This document shows, one piece after another, positions 34,641 to 46,333 of a stretch of 64,000 nucleotides of DNA (the stretch's first letter is position 1; every line of letters begins with the position of its first letter). The notes below the pieces were generated by a model. That model was given only the letters and a program-made list of their open reading frames with translations. It was not told where the DNA came from and searched no databases. A program made the position numbers and the translations under genes. The DNA comes from Paulownia fortunei (taxonomy: Eukaryota; Streptophyta; Magnoliopsida; Lamiales; Paulowniaceae), in the NCBI GenBank assembly GCA_019321725.1, contig CM033108.1, positions 11,612,060 through 11,676,059 on the forward strand, read 5' to 3'.

Positions 34641-35280
34641 GAAGAAAGATTCTTCAATCTGCTGTTCTTTTTCTTTCATTCAAGATTAAGCTTTAAACCC
34701 GCTTTTTTTCACACGGAATTATAGAGTTGATAGCAGCAAAATTTTGTCAAGAAAAATGTTTTCTCATCCTGCCAGAACGTGTCTCAAGTCCCCTCTTTAA
34801 TTCGGTCATTGTTTTTCTTTGACGCGATTGATTTGGACTTCTCATTCAAGTGTTGAATTGAAATCTTGCATCTATAAACAAACTGTTTGTGTGATTTGTT
34901 CTAAATATTAAATTTTTAGGCATAGAATTATCGGATTAACCTGACTAATATAGGATTGATCGCTTGTGAACATCCAATGTATGAATAAGTATGGAACTCT
35001 AAGCGAATCAACTTCCAACTTGGAGTTTCGAGATGAGTTTGTGGTTTCAACAAGATGTGGAGAGATAATGATTTGAATCATTTTGAATTATCATCATTAG
35101 AAGAAAGCAAGAAAGATATAATTTTTAACTTCCTACACGGGAATGAAATTTCGATATCCGATCAAATCATGATGGTTTTATAATTTATTTTTTATTACAT
35201 GTGATGCTATGCATTATTTATGAATGTCCTAGTTATCTTGCTTAGGAAGTTTTAAATTCCGCTGCATTAACGTCTCCCAA

Positions 35281-36036
35281 AATATGCAAACCCAACATGC
35301 CCTTTATTTGAACCACTATAAAATTCCTATGTTGTTTATATTTCTACATTTTATATTTTTGCAGTTTTATTTATTTTCTTACTTTACTTACTTGCAGTTA
35401 TATTTATCTGTTTACATTATTCAAAATTGCATTGCACAACATAGAAAATCGATGCCTGTGTATTCAAGTGTTTAATTATTTTTTCGATGTGTAACTCTAT
35501 GGTTTATTAAGTTGTTCTTGAAGGTCTAAACCAACCTGAACATCTAAGTAAGCAATAAAGATAATATCTCACTAAACAAAATCATGCAATAATTTTTCAA
35601 AAGAAACGAGTATAAAGTTCAAATAGTAGCATTTTAAAAAGGTCGTAAAGTTTAAGTGAAAGGTCTTAAGAGGTATATTCACCCTCTTCTACATCCTTTT
35701 GTCCCACTTGGGACCAACAAGTGACATCACAATGGTTGACTTTTGAAACTATTATTTTATTTTTCAACTCGCAAGTAATAAGTGTGTGAGGTATAGGTTG
35801 TCATCTTCTAAGGAAGCGTGTATACAACTACTGAATTGTGAAACTCTAACTGTATTTAATTAATTGAATCTTTCAAGAGTGTTTAAAACTATCTAAAAAT
35901 GCAAAATCTAAAATAAAAAATTGCACGTATTTGAAATTAAGAAAGAAGGGGTCAAGGCTCTGGTTTGCCAATCTACTTTATTATGAATTTCAATAAATTA
36001 TGGTTAGGAGTGTTTAAATTATGTGATAATGGTGGT
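35281..36036 (+). other. non-coding stretch with a Sirevirus-like LTR end (tentative)
   Basis: The phrase GTATATTCACCCTCTTCTAC followed by CTTGGGACCAACA (about 35674-35732) recalls the 3' end of Sirevirus-type copia LTRs. The following AGTGACATCACA would be a badly decayed primer site. Upstream there is a T-rich tract. From 35733 to 36036 nothing is recognised. Confidence 0.3.
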
Positions 36037-37180
36037 GGTCCACAAAGACTTGGGATAGCATGTGTAGTGAAAATTTAAATTTTCAAATATTGAAATAAAA
36101 GCATATATCACTTATACAAAAGCTAATCCTGAATTTGAAGTGATTTTCAGTTTGCATTTATGATTATTCGTTTAAATAAATAAACAACTAAATTTCATAA
36201 AACATACCTTTCAAACAATCTCCTTATAGTAAGGTGGGAAGGAATTCAAATTCCTCAGGTTCCTCACTATCACCTTCGTTGGATCTCCCAAAAAGAATTC
36301 CCATAAAGCTCCAAGCGTAGCCCTTCCAATAGTATCCACACATTGAGCAAATCCATATGTAATAAACCCTTGCTAGTGGATTTGTTATTACTTGTGGATT
36401 AATCAAGTCACATTACTAGTCGAGCAAATCCACAAGTAATAAACCCTTGCTAGTAAATTAATCAAGTCACATTGATCACTTGATAAATCATTAAAAAACC
36501 TCGCGTCTATTATTCATCCTATCTTGTCCGAAGTCTTTAGATCAGAGACTATAAAAACTTAGGAGATTCACTTATTCTACCAGATATATGAGACAGATCC
36601 TTCTTTAGACACTCATTAGCCTCCATATATAAAAATCATACACCCAATGTAAATCCCTTGTGATTGTCTTGCAATCAAAAAATATATAAAAGTGCACGAT
36701 CTCGTGCACAAGACTACCATAATGTCCCAAGTCAAAGGATTAATTAATGCACTATTGTAACTTAAAAATTCTCATTCAATAAATGATAATTTCCAATTGA
36801 GGATTTTCTATAGGCTAGTTTGGTGTACTTGTTCTCCAACAAACACCCACACCCACATACTAACATCCCCATGCTGATTTCTATGGTATGAGATATCCTC
36901 CTTTTGGCATGCATCACATGTGCACTATTGGGCTTATTGAAGTCCTATCTCAGTGAATCCCCAACTCGAAATAAGTTTAAGATCAATTCCATAGAGGCAC
37001 GTTTCATGATCGCTATCATATGCACGACCATGCCTCATAGTTATTGATAATCTATAGACTTTATCTAATTGCTAAGATAATTAAAGATAAAAAAATTACC
37101 TTTTATTAATAAACATTATGAATAAGATCATTCTTACAAGAGTATAAAAGCTCACCACTAATTGACTCGCTGAACTCTAC
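36037..37180 (-). mobile_element. 3' LTR of reverse-strand copia element F
   Basis: The right part (36500-37180) resembles the copia D LTR at 17381-18064. The left part (36037-36480) matches the LTR 3' region at 47500-47830 (GGAATTCAAATTCCT, GGATCTCCCAAAAAG, CTCCAAGCGTAGCC). On the reverse strand it starts next to RT text at about 37180 rather than after a polypurine tract, so an internal deletion joins pol to the LTR. A short direct duplication (36347-36413 and 36423-36473) and a hairpin are near its left end. Confidence 0.65.
36385..36442. repeat. 16-bp inverted repeat with 26-base loop
   Basis: TTATTACTTGTGGATT at 36385-36400 is perfectly complementary to AATCCACAAGTAATAA at 36427-36442. 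It arises within the imperfect tandem duplication of the copia F LTR end. Confidence 0.8.
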
Positions 37181-38126
37181 TCTAATTGAAGACCCATTTG
37201 TAGCTAATGTGTACAATACCTTGTGGTGGGTCCACCAAGATCCATACTTTGTTGGAGTACATGGAATCCATATCAGCTTGCATGGACTCTTACCATCTTC
37301 TCGAGTCAATGTCAGATGACACTTCTCTATAATTCCTTTGATTAATATCTAAAGACTGCTCCTTATTATTTTCCTCCAACAAAAGACCATACCTCTCACG
37401 TGGCCTTGAGATCTTTTCAAATCTCCTAGAAGGTTGTGCAATAGAAGTGTTAGTTGTTGGTGGTTTTGGCATTATTGCCTCTAGTAGAATGCTTTGTGGT
37501 TCTTGAATTTCTTCAAATTCTACACCCTCACTTTTTCTATCCATTAGAAATTCCTTCTCAAGAAAAGTGGAATTCCTTGAAACAAACACTTTTTGTTTTG
37601 AAGGGACATAAAATAATATCCAATGGATTCCTTTATATACCCCACAAACTTGCATAAAATGGATTTAACATCCAGCTTATCTCCCACTAGCTGCTCCATG
37701 TAAGCAGGGCAACCCCATACCCTAAGGTATTTGTGTGAAGGGTTCTTACCACACCACATCTCATATGGTATTTCAGTACTGATTTATTTGGCTCTCTATT
37801 AAATAGAAATACCACCATTTCTAGAGCATAGCTCCAGAAGGAAAGAGGCATCCTAGTGAGACTTATCATGGACTAAACCATGCCTAATAGAGCTCGGTTT
37901 CTATGCTCAACAAGCATATTTAGCTGTGGAGTTATAGGCGGAGTCCACTATGAGAGAATTTCATTATCTCTTAGATAATTTAGAAACTCTAAGCCTATGT
38001 ACTTGCCTTTTCAATCAGATCAAAGAGTCTTAATACTCCTCCTAGTTTGTTTCTCCACTTCATGCCTAAATTCTTTGAACATTTCAAAAGCTTCAGACTT
38101 GTATCTCAAAATATACACATACCTAT
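37181..38126 (-). pseudogene. integrase core, linker and RT start of copia element F
   Basis: Reading the reverse strand from 38126: GYVYILRYKSEAFEMFKEF, then a mutated SDRGGEY-like region with stops, NMLVEHRNRALLGMV (catalytic Glu region), FWSYALEMVVFLFNREPNKS, and HKYLRVWGCPAYMEQLVGDK. The linker follows (KQKVFVSRNSTFLEKEFL), then RPRERYGLL and the opening of RT (DMDSMYSNKVWILVDPPQG, YKWVF) near 37200-37300. RT then stops and the LTR begins. The YVDD box and RNase H are absent. Element F's earlier domains are about 13 kb away at 51327-52796, separated by later insertions. Confidence 0.8.
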
Positions 38127-39735
38127 TGTTAAGTGGATGTTTTACTTACCATTTGAATACCTTTAACTTAATTATTTGTCTGTATTCAAGTGCTTTATGT
38201 TGATTTTTATGTATTTTGTTTATATTTTGTAGAGAATGGAAGAATGAGACAAGTGTTAGAAGTCTAAAGATTGAAGGAAATAAGTCAAGAATATTGTAAC
38301 GCTGGATGTTGTTGTGGCAGTGTGGTATTTTAGGCATAACTCTTTGATTTGATATCCTATTGATTTGATTCTTGATCCATTGGAAATTTGAGAGTTAGAT
38401 ACATAAGTTTTGTGTTAATACAAACCCCAGTTCATTCATTTTCAATGAGAAAATATGAGTTAAAAAGTTAGTAGTGGAATAAAACTTTCAGATGTGGCAC
38501 ATCTTGGTATTTTCGGCATAACTCTATCCTCTAATTTGATATTAAGCTGATTTAAGAGTCTGTAGAAAGCCAAAAAACATGGATACAATTTATATGAAAA
38601 CACCAAAATATAATTCATTTAGAAAGATGTCAAAAAGTTAAAATTTGGCACTATGGTGCCTCACTTTCTGTCGCGGTGCGACTAGTTATGCCCATCCTGT
38701 TAAGGCACCATGGCGCATCCTTATATGTTTTGTGTACTGAAGGGTAACATGTTTTGTGTACTGAAGGGTATTCAAACATGGATTTTAGAGAAAAAAAAGT
38801 ACAAATAAAAGGCTTGAGGCTCTTCTAAAACAACTTGGTAGCCTGGAAAACACAAGAAAAAGGCTAGAGAACAAGAAAGAAACTTCAAGAACACAAATGG
38901 AGGCCAAAAAAATCTAGACATAGAGAAAATTTCCTACTTTTGATTCTTGTTTTCTTTTCTCTCTTTGTTTTCTTTTATCAACCATGAATAAAAACTTATT
39001 TATAAGTTTTTCAATTCTAGCTATAAACTAAATTCTAGTTTTTGGGGGATGATGTAACTTATGTTGGATCTTATATTTTTATTTTCAATTCATGCTATTT
39101 CAAGTTCCTCAATTTATTTGTATTATCTTGTATTGATTGGATTCATGATTAATTAGCCACTGATCTTGAATGTTTGGTGTGTGAAATTGGGTATTCCAGA
39201 GAGGGAATTTTATGCATGACCATAGGATAACATAACCTAGGAATTATTTGAGTGGAGAGGCGTATGAATCTTTTGAAGTCTTACTGAAGAATCTACTGAT
39301 CTGTGATAGAAATTTAGTTTTGGGGTTTTTATAGAGATATTGAAATTCCAAAATTAGAATTCATATTCACTCGGCACTTGAGAGAGGGATTAATTACTTT
39401 AGAGATTCTTGACTTGTAAAATGTTTGCTTGAAATTGATAAATTAGATTGGTGAACATAGATGACAACTAGGTGAATCATACCTCAAGAATTAAATGCTT
39501 ATTAAGTGTTCGATAATTTGCCCAAGTGAACTTTTCTAGAATAATTGTAGGATTCTTTAGTTTTAATAATTACAACTCTTGTTTAGGTCATCTAAATGAA
39601 GTTAGAATTATTCTAATTATAATACTTAGTATTTATTGATATCAATCCTTGTGGATACAACAATCTATTTATCATCTCTCTATACTAAAACTTGATGCCA
39701 TATGCTTGCGGTGAGGATTTTCAAAGAACAATTAA
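38127..39735. mobile_element. Athila/Tat-like gypsy LTR (about 1.6 kb)
   Basis: It begins TGTTAAGTGGATG and ends GATTTTCAAAGAACA (TG...CA in either orientation). The last 100 bases (AATCCTTGTGGATACAACAATC, then GCTTGCGGTGAGG, quoted in part) resemble the LTR end before the primer site in Athila/Tat elements, which suggests the + strand. A GC-rich island near 38650-38720 (ATGGTGCCTCACTTTCTGTC) is also common in such LTRs. It interrupts the copia F integrase between Tyr and GYVY. No 5-bp target duplication was found. A 22-24-base tandem duplication is at 38725-38770. Confidence 0.55.
38725..38770. repeat. tandem duplication in the Athila/Tat-like LTR
   Basis: ATGTTTTGTGTACTGAAGGG plus TA occurs twice in a row (38725-38748 and 38749-38770), the first copy with two extra bases. 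It looks like a recent local duplication. Confidence 0.8.
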
Positions 39736-40148
39736 TACCCCCAAACTTAAAGACTTGCTTGTCCTCAAGCAAAATAAAAAAAATAAACTAAACTAAAGTA
39801 AACCAAAAGATTCCATTACATTCTTGAGTATCGACTAGCATCAAAACATCATCGTGCCCCAAAGACTATAAAAATCATTACTGAAAGAACTTCAAAAATA
39901 TGTCAATGTCCTAATAATAAATGTGTATGCAAGTTTCAACCAAACTTCATGACCTTGTGTGTGCATGTGAATAGCCAATTCATCAAGTTAAATTCATCAG
40001 TCAAGTAAGTTTATAAGGTTAAGCTTTCTAAATGATCCATTTTTTATTGATAATTATGAATTTTCCAAACTTCGTAGGCTTATTTTTCACACTAATCCTC
40101 ACTAATGTAGATAAACTATAGCATCAATGATTAAAAGGACTTTCAAGA
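39736..40148 (-). mobile_element. 3' internal end of an Athila/Tat-like element, reverse
   Basis: The reverse strand reads TTGCTTGAGGACAAGCAAG, then TTTAAGTTTGGGGGTATT. This is the highly characteristic polypurine tract region preceding the 3' LTR in Athila/Tat elements. Its orientation is opposite to the orientation inferred for the adjacent LTR. The remaining 350 bases are non-coding and end where gypsy element C begins. Confidence 0.5.
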
Positions 40149-42371
40149 TGTAATGCCCAATTCTCTCCTACATAGCCAATAATAAGCATATTGCATGAAT
40201 ATGCATCTAATCAATGTGTATTATTGAATTATGGTATACAACTAACATGATTGCACGAACTTGAATAATTGTTATTATATGCTCTAGTTATGATTTAACA
40301 TGAATTAGTACATGAAATATGAGATCAAACTTTTGTTTCTTGATTTAACATATTCCTTAAGTGCCTTTTTGCAGTGAAAAGTTCGGTATCTCGATTAAGG
40401 AAGATTGATGTATTGAATGACCACGAAATGAATTATTCGTATTGCTCCATACTTATTACATTATGAAGTGATTATTTGCCTAAATATTTACTTTAAATAT
40501 GTTACATTTGGCTAAGAACTAAAAGTATGCAAAATGGTGCAATTTGATTGGTTGGTTGACTGGGTTGCATGAAATCATTTTAAATCGCATTGCACTTGAT
40601 TATAACACCAAATCATAAATTTTTGTCATCTACTTAGCCCATGAACGTGTCTTTTAGTATGAGCATGATGCAACCAATCATCACCCTCCACTTACCTCTC
40701 TTTGAAAGGTCAAATAAATCATTTTCATCCATATTTCGTGTGGAAGCACCTCAAAAACGACCAGCCCTTATTCTACTAAGTTTCTCCCAAATTTCTACAC
40801 TCTCATACTCACAAAAATTGAATTCAATCTATAGGAATTTATAGAACATAAACTAGAACAAGTTCTACCCTTTTTAAGCTTGAAAGCCGTTGATTTTGAA
40901 GCTTAATTCCAACTTAATCACGGTATATTCTTTTTCAAAGTTTCTTATGATGAATTTGTAGTATCTTGGATGATTACATGTTTTAGTATGTTTTTGTATG
41001 ATTGAAAACTTAAGTAAGTTACACTTGAAGTCAAAACCAAACTAGTTAAGCTAGTTTTTAGCAAAATTGATAGTTTTGTGAAATATGCTTAATTTACTTA
41101 TTTCTATTAATTTTGTAATGCTTATATTGTGTTTGGAAGTTCCTTTGAATGATTGAAAATAATAGCAATTAGTTTGCTTAATTGAAGGGTACGATCAATT
41201 TAAGTTAGAACTTAATTTACGTCAAGTTAATTTGGATTGTGTGCATGTTTTAGGGTCTGTCCTAATAATTATATTTGAATTATTATTTATTTAATGGCTG
41301 TCCTAATATTTAATGTCTTTAATTAGTAGTAAAATATGGAGTATGCATTGGTTTTAAGGTTATATAATTGATATGGAATTATTTACAACAAATTGAATAA
41401 TGTATATGAACTTTAACTATAATAGACTAAATGATTTATAAAAAGGATATTAAATGGTACATGATTTGATTATGTGGTCTTTTCACTTGCCACAAAGTGG
41501 ACTTGAGGTAAGTAACAAGAATCATATAATGTTTGTTCATGTTTTAATGTGATTGTTATTGTTTGTCAAATGATGTAATATTTGATACATTTATGGTTAT
41601 GAAGCATGACACTATTAAGAATATAATGAGGTTTTTGAAAAGGAAGTATGGTCCTTGATTCATAGTCGGGTAGACAAGGGACGCAAGAGGGATCAACGGA
41701 CCTAATAAATGGTGGCAAATACTTGAGGTTGAAAAACTGGTATAGGAAAGCCACAATGAATGAGATAGAGTACGGCTAATATCTGAGGTTGAAAGACCTA
41801 GTATGGAAACCCCGTATTAGTTCTCTTATTGACCAATCATTATGAACAGGTTCCGAAAACTATTGTCTATCGCTATTGGTTAGGTACCATACTTCAAGGG
41901 CCTGAAAGAATTATTTATGAATGAAAGTTATTAAATAGAATAATGCATTTAATGATTTATGAGATGTGCATATATGTTATTTGTTATTACATCAGTTTCA
42001 TCTTACTAAGCTTTTAGCTCATTAGATTCATATGATACAGGTGGAAATGTACAGGTTTAGATGTTGACTAAGTCTCTAGAGTGGCCGGACAGAGATTTGT
42101 TCATATGCCATGCTTCGAATTGTTTTGTAGTTTATTTTGAAAACTCTATTTTATTTTTAAGTAAGCCGCTCTGTTATGGTTTTGTAAATAGATGTACTCA
42201 ATTTTGATATATATATATGGTGTGTTTAAAACGATTCAAGTTCTTTCTCTTATAGCTAAAAATGAGAACTTTTATTAAAATCATAACTCTAATATTGATG
42301 AAAAATTAACATTTCTTGACTTAACTGTATCAGCTTGTTTAGGCTCTGCAGTTAGGTTAAGGGGTGTTACA
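40149..42371 (+). repeat. 5' LTR of element C (2,223 bp)
   Basis: TGTAATGCCCAATTCTC to AAGGGGTGTTACA. It is non-coding. It is matched along its length by the split 3' LTR, except for a segment equivalent to about 40272-40455 that is missing there. The hairpin motif near 42007-42021 has one mismatch (TAAGC/GCTCA). The reading frame at 40641-40844 is also present in the 3' LTR at 49461-49688 and reflects shared LTR text, not a gene. Confidence 0.9.
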
Positions 42372-42376
42372 GTTTG

Positions 42377-42390
42377 TGGTATCAGAGCGG
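42377..42390 (+). other. primer-binding site, element C
   Basis: TGGTATCAGAGCGG lies five bases after the LTR end. The first 12 bases match the initiator Met-tRNA site. Confidence 0.85.
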
Positions 42391-42574
42391 AGGTTTAGTC
42401 TTTCTTGTAGATAGAAGAAGGCATATGAACACATCCTGGTTGGGAAACTCGATCAACTACTTGTTTATTTGCCTTTATGTTTATTTGATTATATTTCATT
42501 CCATGTTATTGTCATGATTATGCATTTATTATTGGCTAATGAATAGAATGAGATTGGGTAATGCATATCAGGTC

Positions 42575-43440
42575 ATGGCACCAAAGAGGAAGACAATGGA
42601 TGATCATGAGGGTAATCATAGTGTGGTGGACAGTTTGACTGATCTCATTCAACAAAAAACTAGAATGCATGATGAACAGATAAAACAATCGCTAGATATG
42701 CAATAAAGAACCCAAGAACAGAATCGGAGACTTCCTCCACCACAAGCTCGACAGGATCCTTCATAGGCTGTATATGAGAAGTTTAGAAAGATACAACCTG
42801 TTGATTTTACTGGTGGTTTGATAGAACCTGGTGGGAAGGAGCTAAACTTGTAGTGACTATGGAAGAGCTAACTTAGGAGAGGTTTAAAATAATATTTTTT
42901 TGATAAGTATTTCACTAGAGATGCTATGTCGCTCAAAGTAAAAGAATTTTTGGAGTTAAAATAAAGAGGGATGTCTATATGTGATTATGTGAGAAAATTT
43001 GAAAAGGGTTGCAAGTACGTGCCATACAATGCCAGAGACAACAATGAAAAGATGGATCATTTCTTGAGGGGCCTTAATCCTAAAATTAGAAGAGATGTGA
43101 GAATGTCTTCAGTAACAGAGTTTAGGGAACTGGTGGACAAGGCTTTGATGGTTGACTTAGATGAGAAAGAGATTGAGAAATTTCATCAACAAAAGAAGTA
43201 AGTATTCACTCTTAGAAATTTGAATCAGTGGAAGAAAGGAGAGCAAAAATTAAACCAATTGGACAGACTTCTACTATAGTTGAAAGGCTTAAATGTGCTA
43301 AGTGTGGGAAGAATCATTTGGAGAATGCTATAGTGGTACTAATCGTTGCTTTAAGTGTAAAAAGTCTGGACATATAGCAAAGGATTACCCAATAGTGCAG
43401 GGGAAAGTTCAGGGGAGAGTGTATGTAATGACATAAGAAC
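42575..43440 (+). pseudogene. gag, element C, with internal deletion
   Basis: ATG at 42575 ([13 protein letters not shown]). The text reaches KIQPVDFTGG and then jumps to WWEGAKL (after a frameshift), so the core segment that in element B reads from DPTAAEDWLR to FMLRGSAGH is missing. After that, FFDKYFTRDAMSLKVKEFLEL, a TAA, and an open stretch at 42971-43201 ([31 protein letters not shown]) follow. The zinc knuckle region near 43290-43390 reads CAKCGKNHLE, then CFKCKKSGHIAKDY, with the final Cys changed to Tyr and a frameshift between. A functional capsid protein cannot be made. Confidence 0.8.
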
Positions 43441-43890
43441 AAGCCGATGTAGATGCTTCCGTATACAATGACTGTTCCATCCAGGGAAAAAATGGATTCC
43501 AACCAAATGTTAAGGGCTTGTTCCATTCAGATTAGTGATAGGACTCTCTATACAGATCTCATTGTTTTATCGATGCCAAATTTTAAGGTTATCTGGGTAT
43601 GGATTGGCTTACCAAATATCATGCAACAATTGATTATAACAAGAAGATTATGATTTTTCAGCCACCTGGGGAAGAATAGTTTGTGTTTAGTGGTACCTTA
43701 TTCTCATGGTCCTTACCAATTATATCTGCTTTGAAATCTCAAAAGATGTTGAATAAAGGTTGTGTTGGATATTTGGCAAGTGTTCTGGACACCTCAGTTG
43801 AAGCACAATTAAAGCCAGAAAATGTAGATGTGGTTCAAGAATTTCTTGAGGTATTTCCAAATGATTTATTGGGACTACCACCGAATCGAT
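43441..43890 (+). pseudogene. protease, element C, active site deleted
   Basis: After EQADVDAS the text skips the segment that in element B holds the substrate-binding start and the Asp-Ser-Gly triplet. It continues directly with LRACSIQISDRTLYTDLIVL (43510-43569) and a frameshifted version of the second protease block. The third segment (QKMLNKGCVGYLASVLD, VVQEFLEVFPNDLLGLPPNR) is open from 43683 to 43892 and leads into RT. Without the catalytic Asp this copy could not process its own polyprotein. Confidence 0.8.
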
Positions 43891-44760
43891 AGATCGAATT
43901 TGTGATTGATGTTATGCCAGGAACTACTCCTATTTCTAAAGCACCATACCGAATAACACCAACAGAATTGAAAGAGTTAAAAGTTTAATTGCAAGAATTG
44001 CTTGATAAGGGTTTTATTCACCCCAGTTGTTCTCCTTGGGGAGCACCTGTGTTGTTCGTGAAAAAGAAGGATGGTACATTACGGTTGTGCATTCATTATA
44101 GAGAGTTGAATAAAATAACAATCATGAATAAGTATCCACTCCCAAGAATAGATGATTTGTTTGATCAATTGCAGGGAGCATCTGTATTTTCTAAGATTGA
44201 TTTGTGCTCTAGGTATCATGAATTGAAGATCAAGAAAGAAGACATATCAAAGACTGCATTCCGAACAAGGTATGAACATTATGAATTTTTAGTGATGCCT
44301 TTCGGTTTAACCAATGCCCCTACAGCTTTTATGGATCTAATGAATAGGGTGTTCAAGCAATATCTTGATAAATTTGTGATTGTGTTTATTGATAATATCC
44401 TAATTTATTCATGGGATAAAGAAGAGCACAAAGAACATTTGAAGATTGTGCTGTAGGTTCTTAAGAAAAAATAGTTGTATGTTAAATTCAAGGAGTGTGA
44501 ATTTTGGCTTGAACAAGTGGTATTCCTAGGTCATGTAGTATCCAAGGATGGTATTTCTATTGATCCGGGCAAGGTAGCAGCTATCATTAAGTGGCCAACA
44601 CTAACAAATATATCAGAAGTAAGGAGTTTCTTGGGATTAGCAGGGTACTATCGACTGTTTGTTCAGGGGTTTTCAAAGATAGCAACTCCAATGATAATGT
44701 TGACAAGAAAGAATGTGAAGTTCTTGTGGACCGATTCTTGTGAAAGAAGTTTTCAAGAAC
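43891..44760 (+). pseudogene. reverse transcriptase, element C (FIDD changed to FIDN)
   Basis: A 155-codon open stretch (43989-44456) holds [30 protein letters not shown] (Asp to His), [31 protein letters not shown] and [16 protein letters not shown]. The catalytic box reads Phe-Ile-Asp-Asn (codons 44385-44396): the second Asp has become Asn by one base change. A TAG at 44454 and another near 44472 interrupt before the thumb ([19 protein letters not shown]), which is open from 44475. The fold is well preserved, but the enzyme would be dead. Confidence 0.88.
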
Positions 44761-45200
44761 TGAAATATAAATTAACTACAACTCATGTTCTTACCATTCC
44801 AATTGGAATTGGTGGATTCGTGGTGTATAGCAATGCTTCAAAAAATGGTATGGGTGCTGTTTTGATGCAAAATGGGAAGGTTATTGCCTATGCTTCAGGG
44901 CAATTGAAGGAATATGAAAAGAATTATCCAACCCATGATTTGGAACTTGCTGCTGTGGTTTTTGCCTTGAAAATTTGAAGACATTATTTGTATGGTGAGA
45001 AGTGTGAGATATACACAGATCATAAGACTTTGAAGTACTTTTTTACCCAAAAAGAGCTAAATATGAGACAAAGAAGATGGTTAGGACTTGTGAAGGATTT
45101 TGATTGTGTGATCAAATATCATTTCGGTAAAGTGAATGTGGTTGCAGATGCATTGAGCAGAAAATCCACGTCTTCTCTTTTTCTTATACAAAAGTCAATA
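44761..45200 (+). pseudogene. RNase H, element C
   Basis: This follows RT in the same open stretch (44475-44978): [20 protein letters not shown] (with Asp to Asn at YSDAS), [20 protein letters not shown] and [11 protein letters not shown]. One TGA at 44976-44978 replaces tryptophan before [20 protein letters not shown]. The domain ends in [17 protein letters not shown] single stop separates two long open parts. Confidence 0.85.
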
Positions 45201-46333
45201 TTACTGGATTTGCAGAGATTAAAACTTGAAATTGTACCTAAAGGGAAAAAGTGTTCGTTGTCAGCCTTAGTGTTGAGACCTGCACTTCAAGATAGAATTA
45301 GAGAAGGTCAAAAGGTGGACATGCATTTATGTAGATTGAAAAGAATGATTGAGGTTGGAAAGTGGCTAGACTTCTCTGTTACTGATGATGGGATTATTCG
45401 ATATAAAAAGAGACTGTGTGTGCCGTTTGACAAGGCCATGAAAGGAGATATTTTAGAAGAAGCTCATACTACTCCTTACTCAGTACACCCAGGTAGCACA
45501 AAAATGTATAAGGACTTACAACAATATTATTGGTGGCCTAAAATGAAGAGAGATATAGCAAAATTTATGGCTAAATATCTAACTCGTCAACAAGTTAAGA
45601 TTGAACATCAAAGACCATCAGGGTTGTTGAAGCCTTCGTTGATTCTAGAGTGAAAATGGGAGCACATTACAATGGACTTTGTGCTTGGATTACCTAGAAC
45701 ACAAAAGGGGTATAATTCCATATGGGTGATTGTTGATAGATTAACTAAATCAGCCCATTTTCTTCCAGTGAAATCCATATACAACATGGACGAGTATGCT
45801 CAACAATATATTAAAGAGATAGTCAGGTTACATGGGGTGCCAGTTTCAATAGTGTCTGACATAGATTCTAAGTTTTCATCTACATTTTGGAAGAGCTTAA
45901 ATAGTGCTATGGGAATGAAACTTACATTTAGTACAACATTTCATCCACAAAGTGACGGGCAATCAGAGAGGGTTATTCAAATATTAGAGGATATGTTAAG
46001 AGCTTGTGTACTAGATTTTCCAGGGAGTTGGGATGCAAGCTTCCATTAGTGGAGTTTACTTATAGTAATAGCTACCAATCAACAATTGGAATGGCGCCTT
46101 ATGAAGCATTGTATGGAAGGAAATGTAGATCTCCAGTTCATTCGGATGAAGTTGGAGAACAAAGCCTACTTGGTCTCGAAATAGTTGAACATACCACTAA
46201 GGTAGTGGAGAAGATACAAGAGAGAATGAAGATTGCGCAGAATAGACAGAAAAGTTATGCAGATAAATGGAGAACATATCTAGAGTTTGCCATTGGGGAT
46301 TATGTGTTCTTAAAAGTAGCTCCCATGAAATGA
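45201..46333 (+). pseudogene. integrase, element C, catalytic DDE retained
   Basis: The N-terminal zinc region has its His residues ([17 protein letters not shown]), but both Cys are lost (KYLTRQQVK in place of the usual CLTCQQVK). The core keeps all three acids: WVIVDRLTK (Asp codon 45735-45737), VSDIDSKF (Asp codon 45858-45860) and QSERVIQ (Glu codon 45966-45968), the last two separated by 35 residues as in the family. A TGA at 45651-45653 and a frameshift near 46025-46045 (GSWD, then LPLVEFTYSNSYQSTIGMAP) break the frame. The text continues open to 46333. Confidence 0.87.

Larger units (their letters stand above)
33121..35280 (+). mobile_element. copia-like LTR remnant (tentative)
   Basis: The AT-rich block of repeated AATTAATT words, followed by GGGCTTATATTAATT and a CTTATTATATAAGG promoter-like word near 33505-33520, resembles the inverse of 48180-48350 and of 54700-55080, which are copia LTRs. 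The end (TTTTAAATTCCGCTGCATTAACG near 35250-35272) resembles the typical copia LTR 3' end. The boundaries are not certain and no primer site follows at 35281. A possible MITE (33740-34640) lies inside. Confidence 0.35.

Noticed and set aside
40641..40844. Small reading frame repeated at 49461-49688
   Set aside because: It lies in the LTR of element C and is seen twice only because the LTR is present twice; the second copy has a different end.
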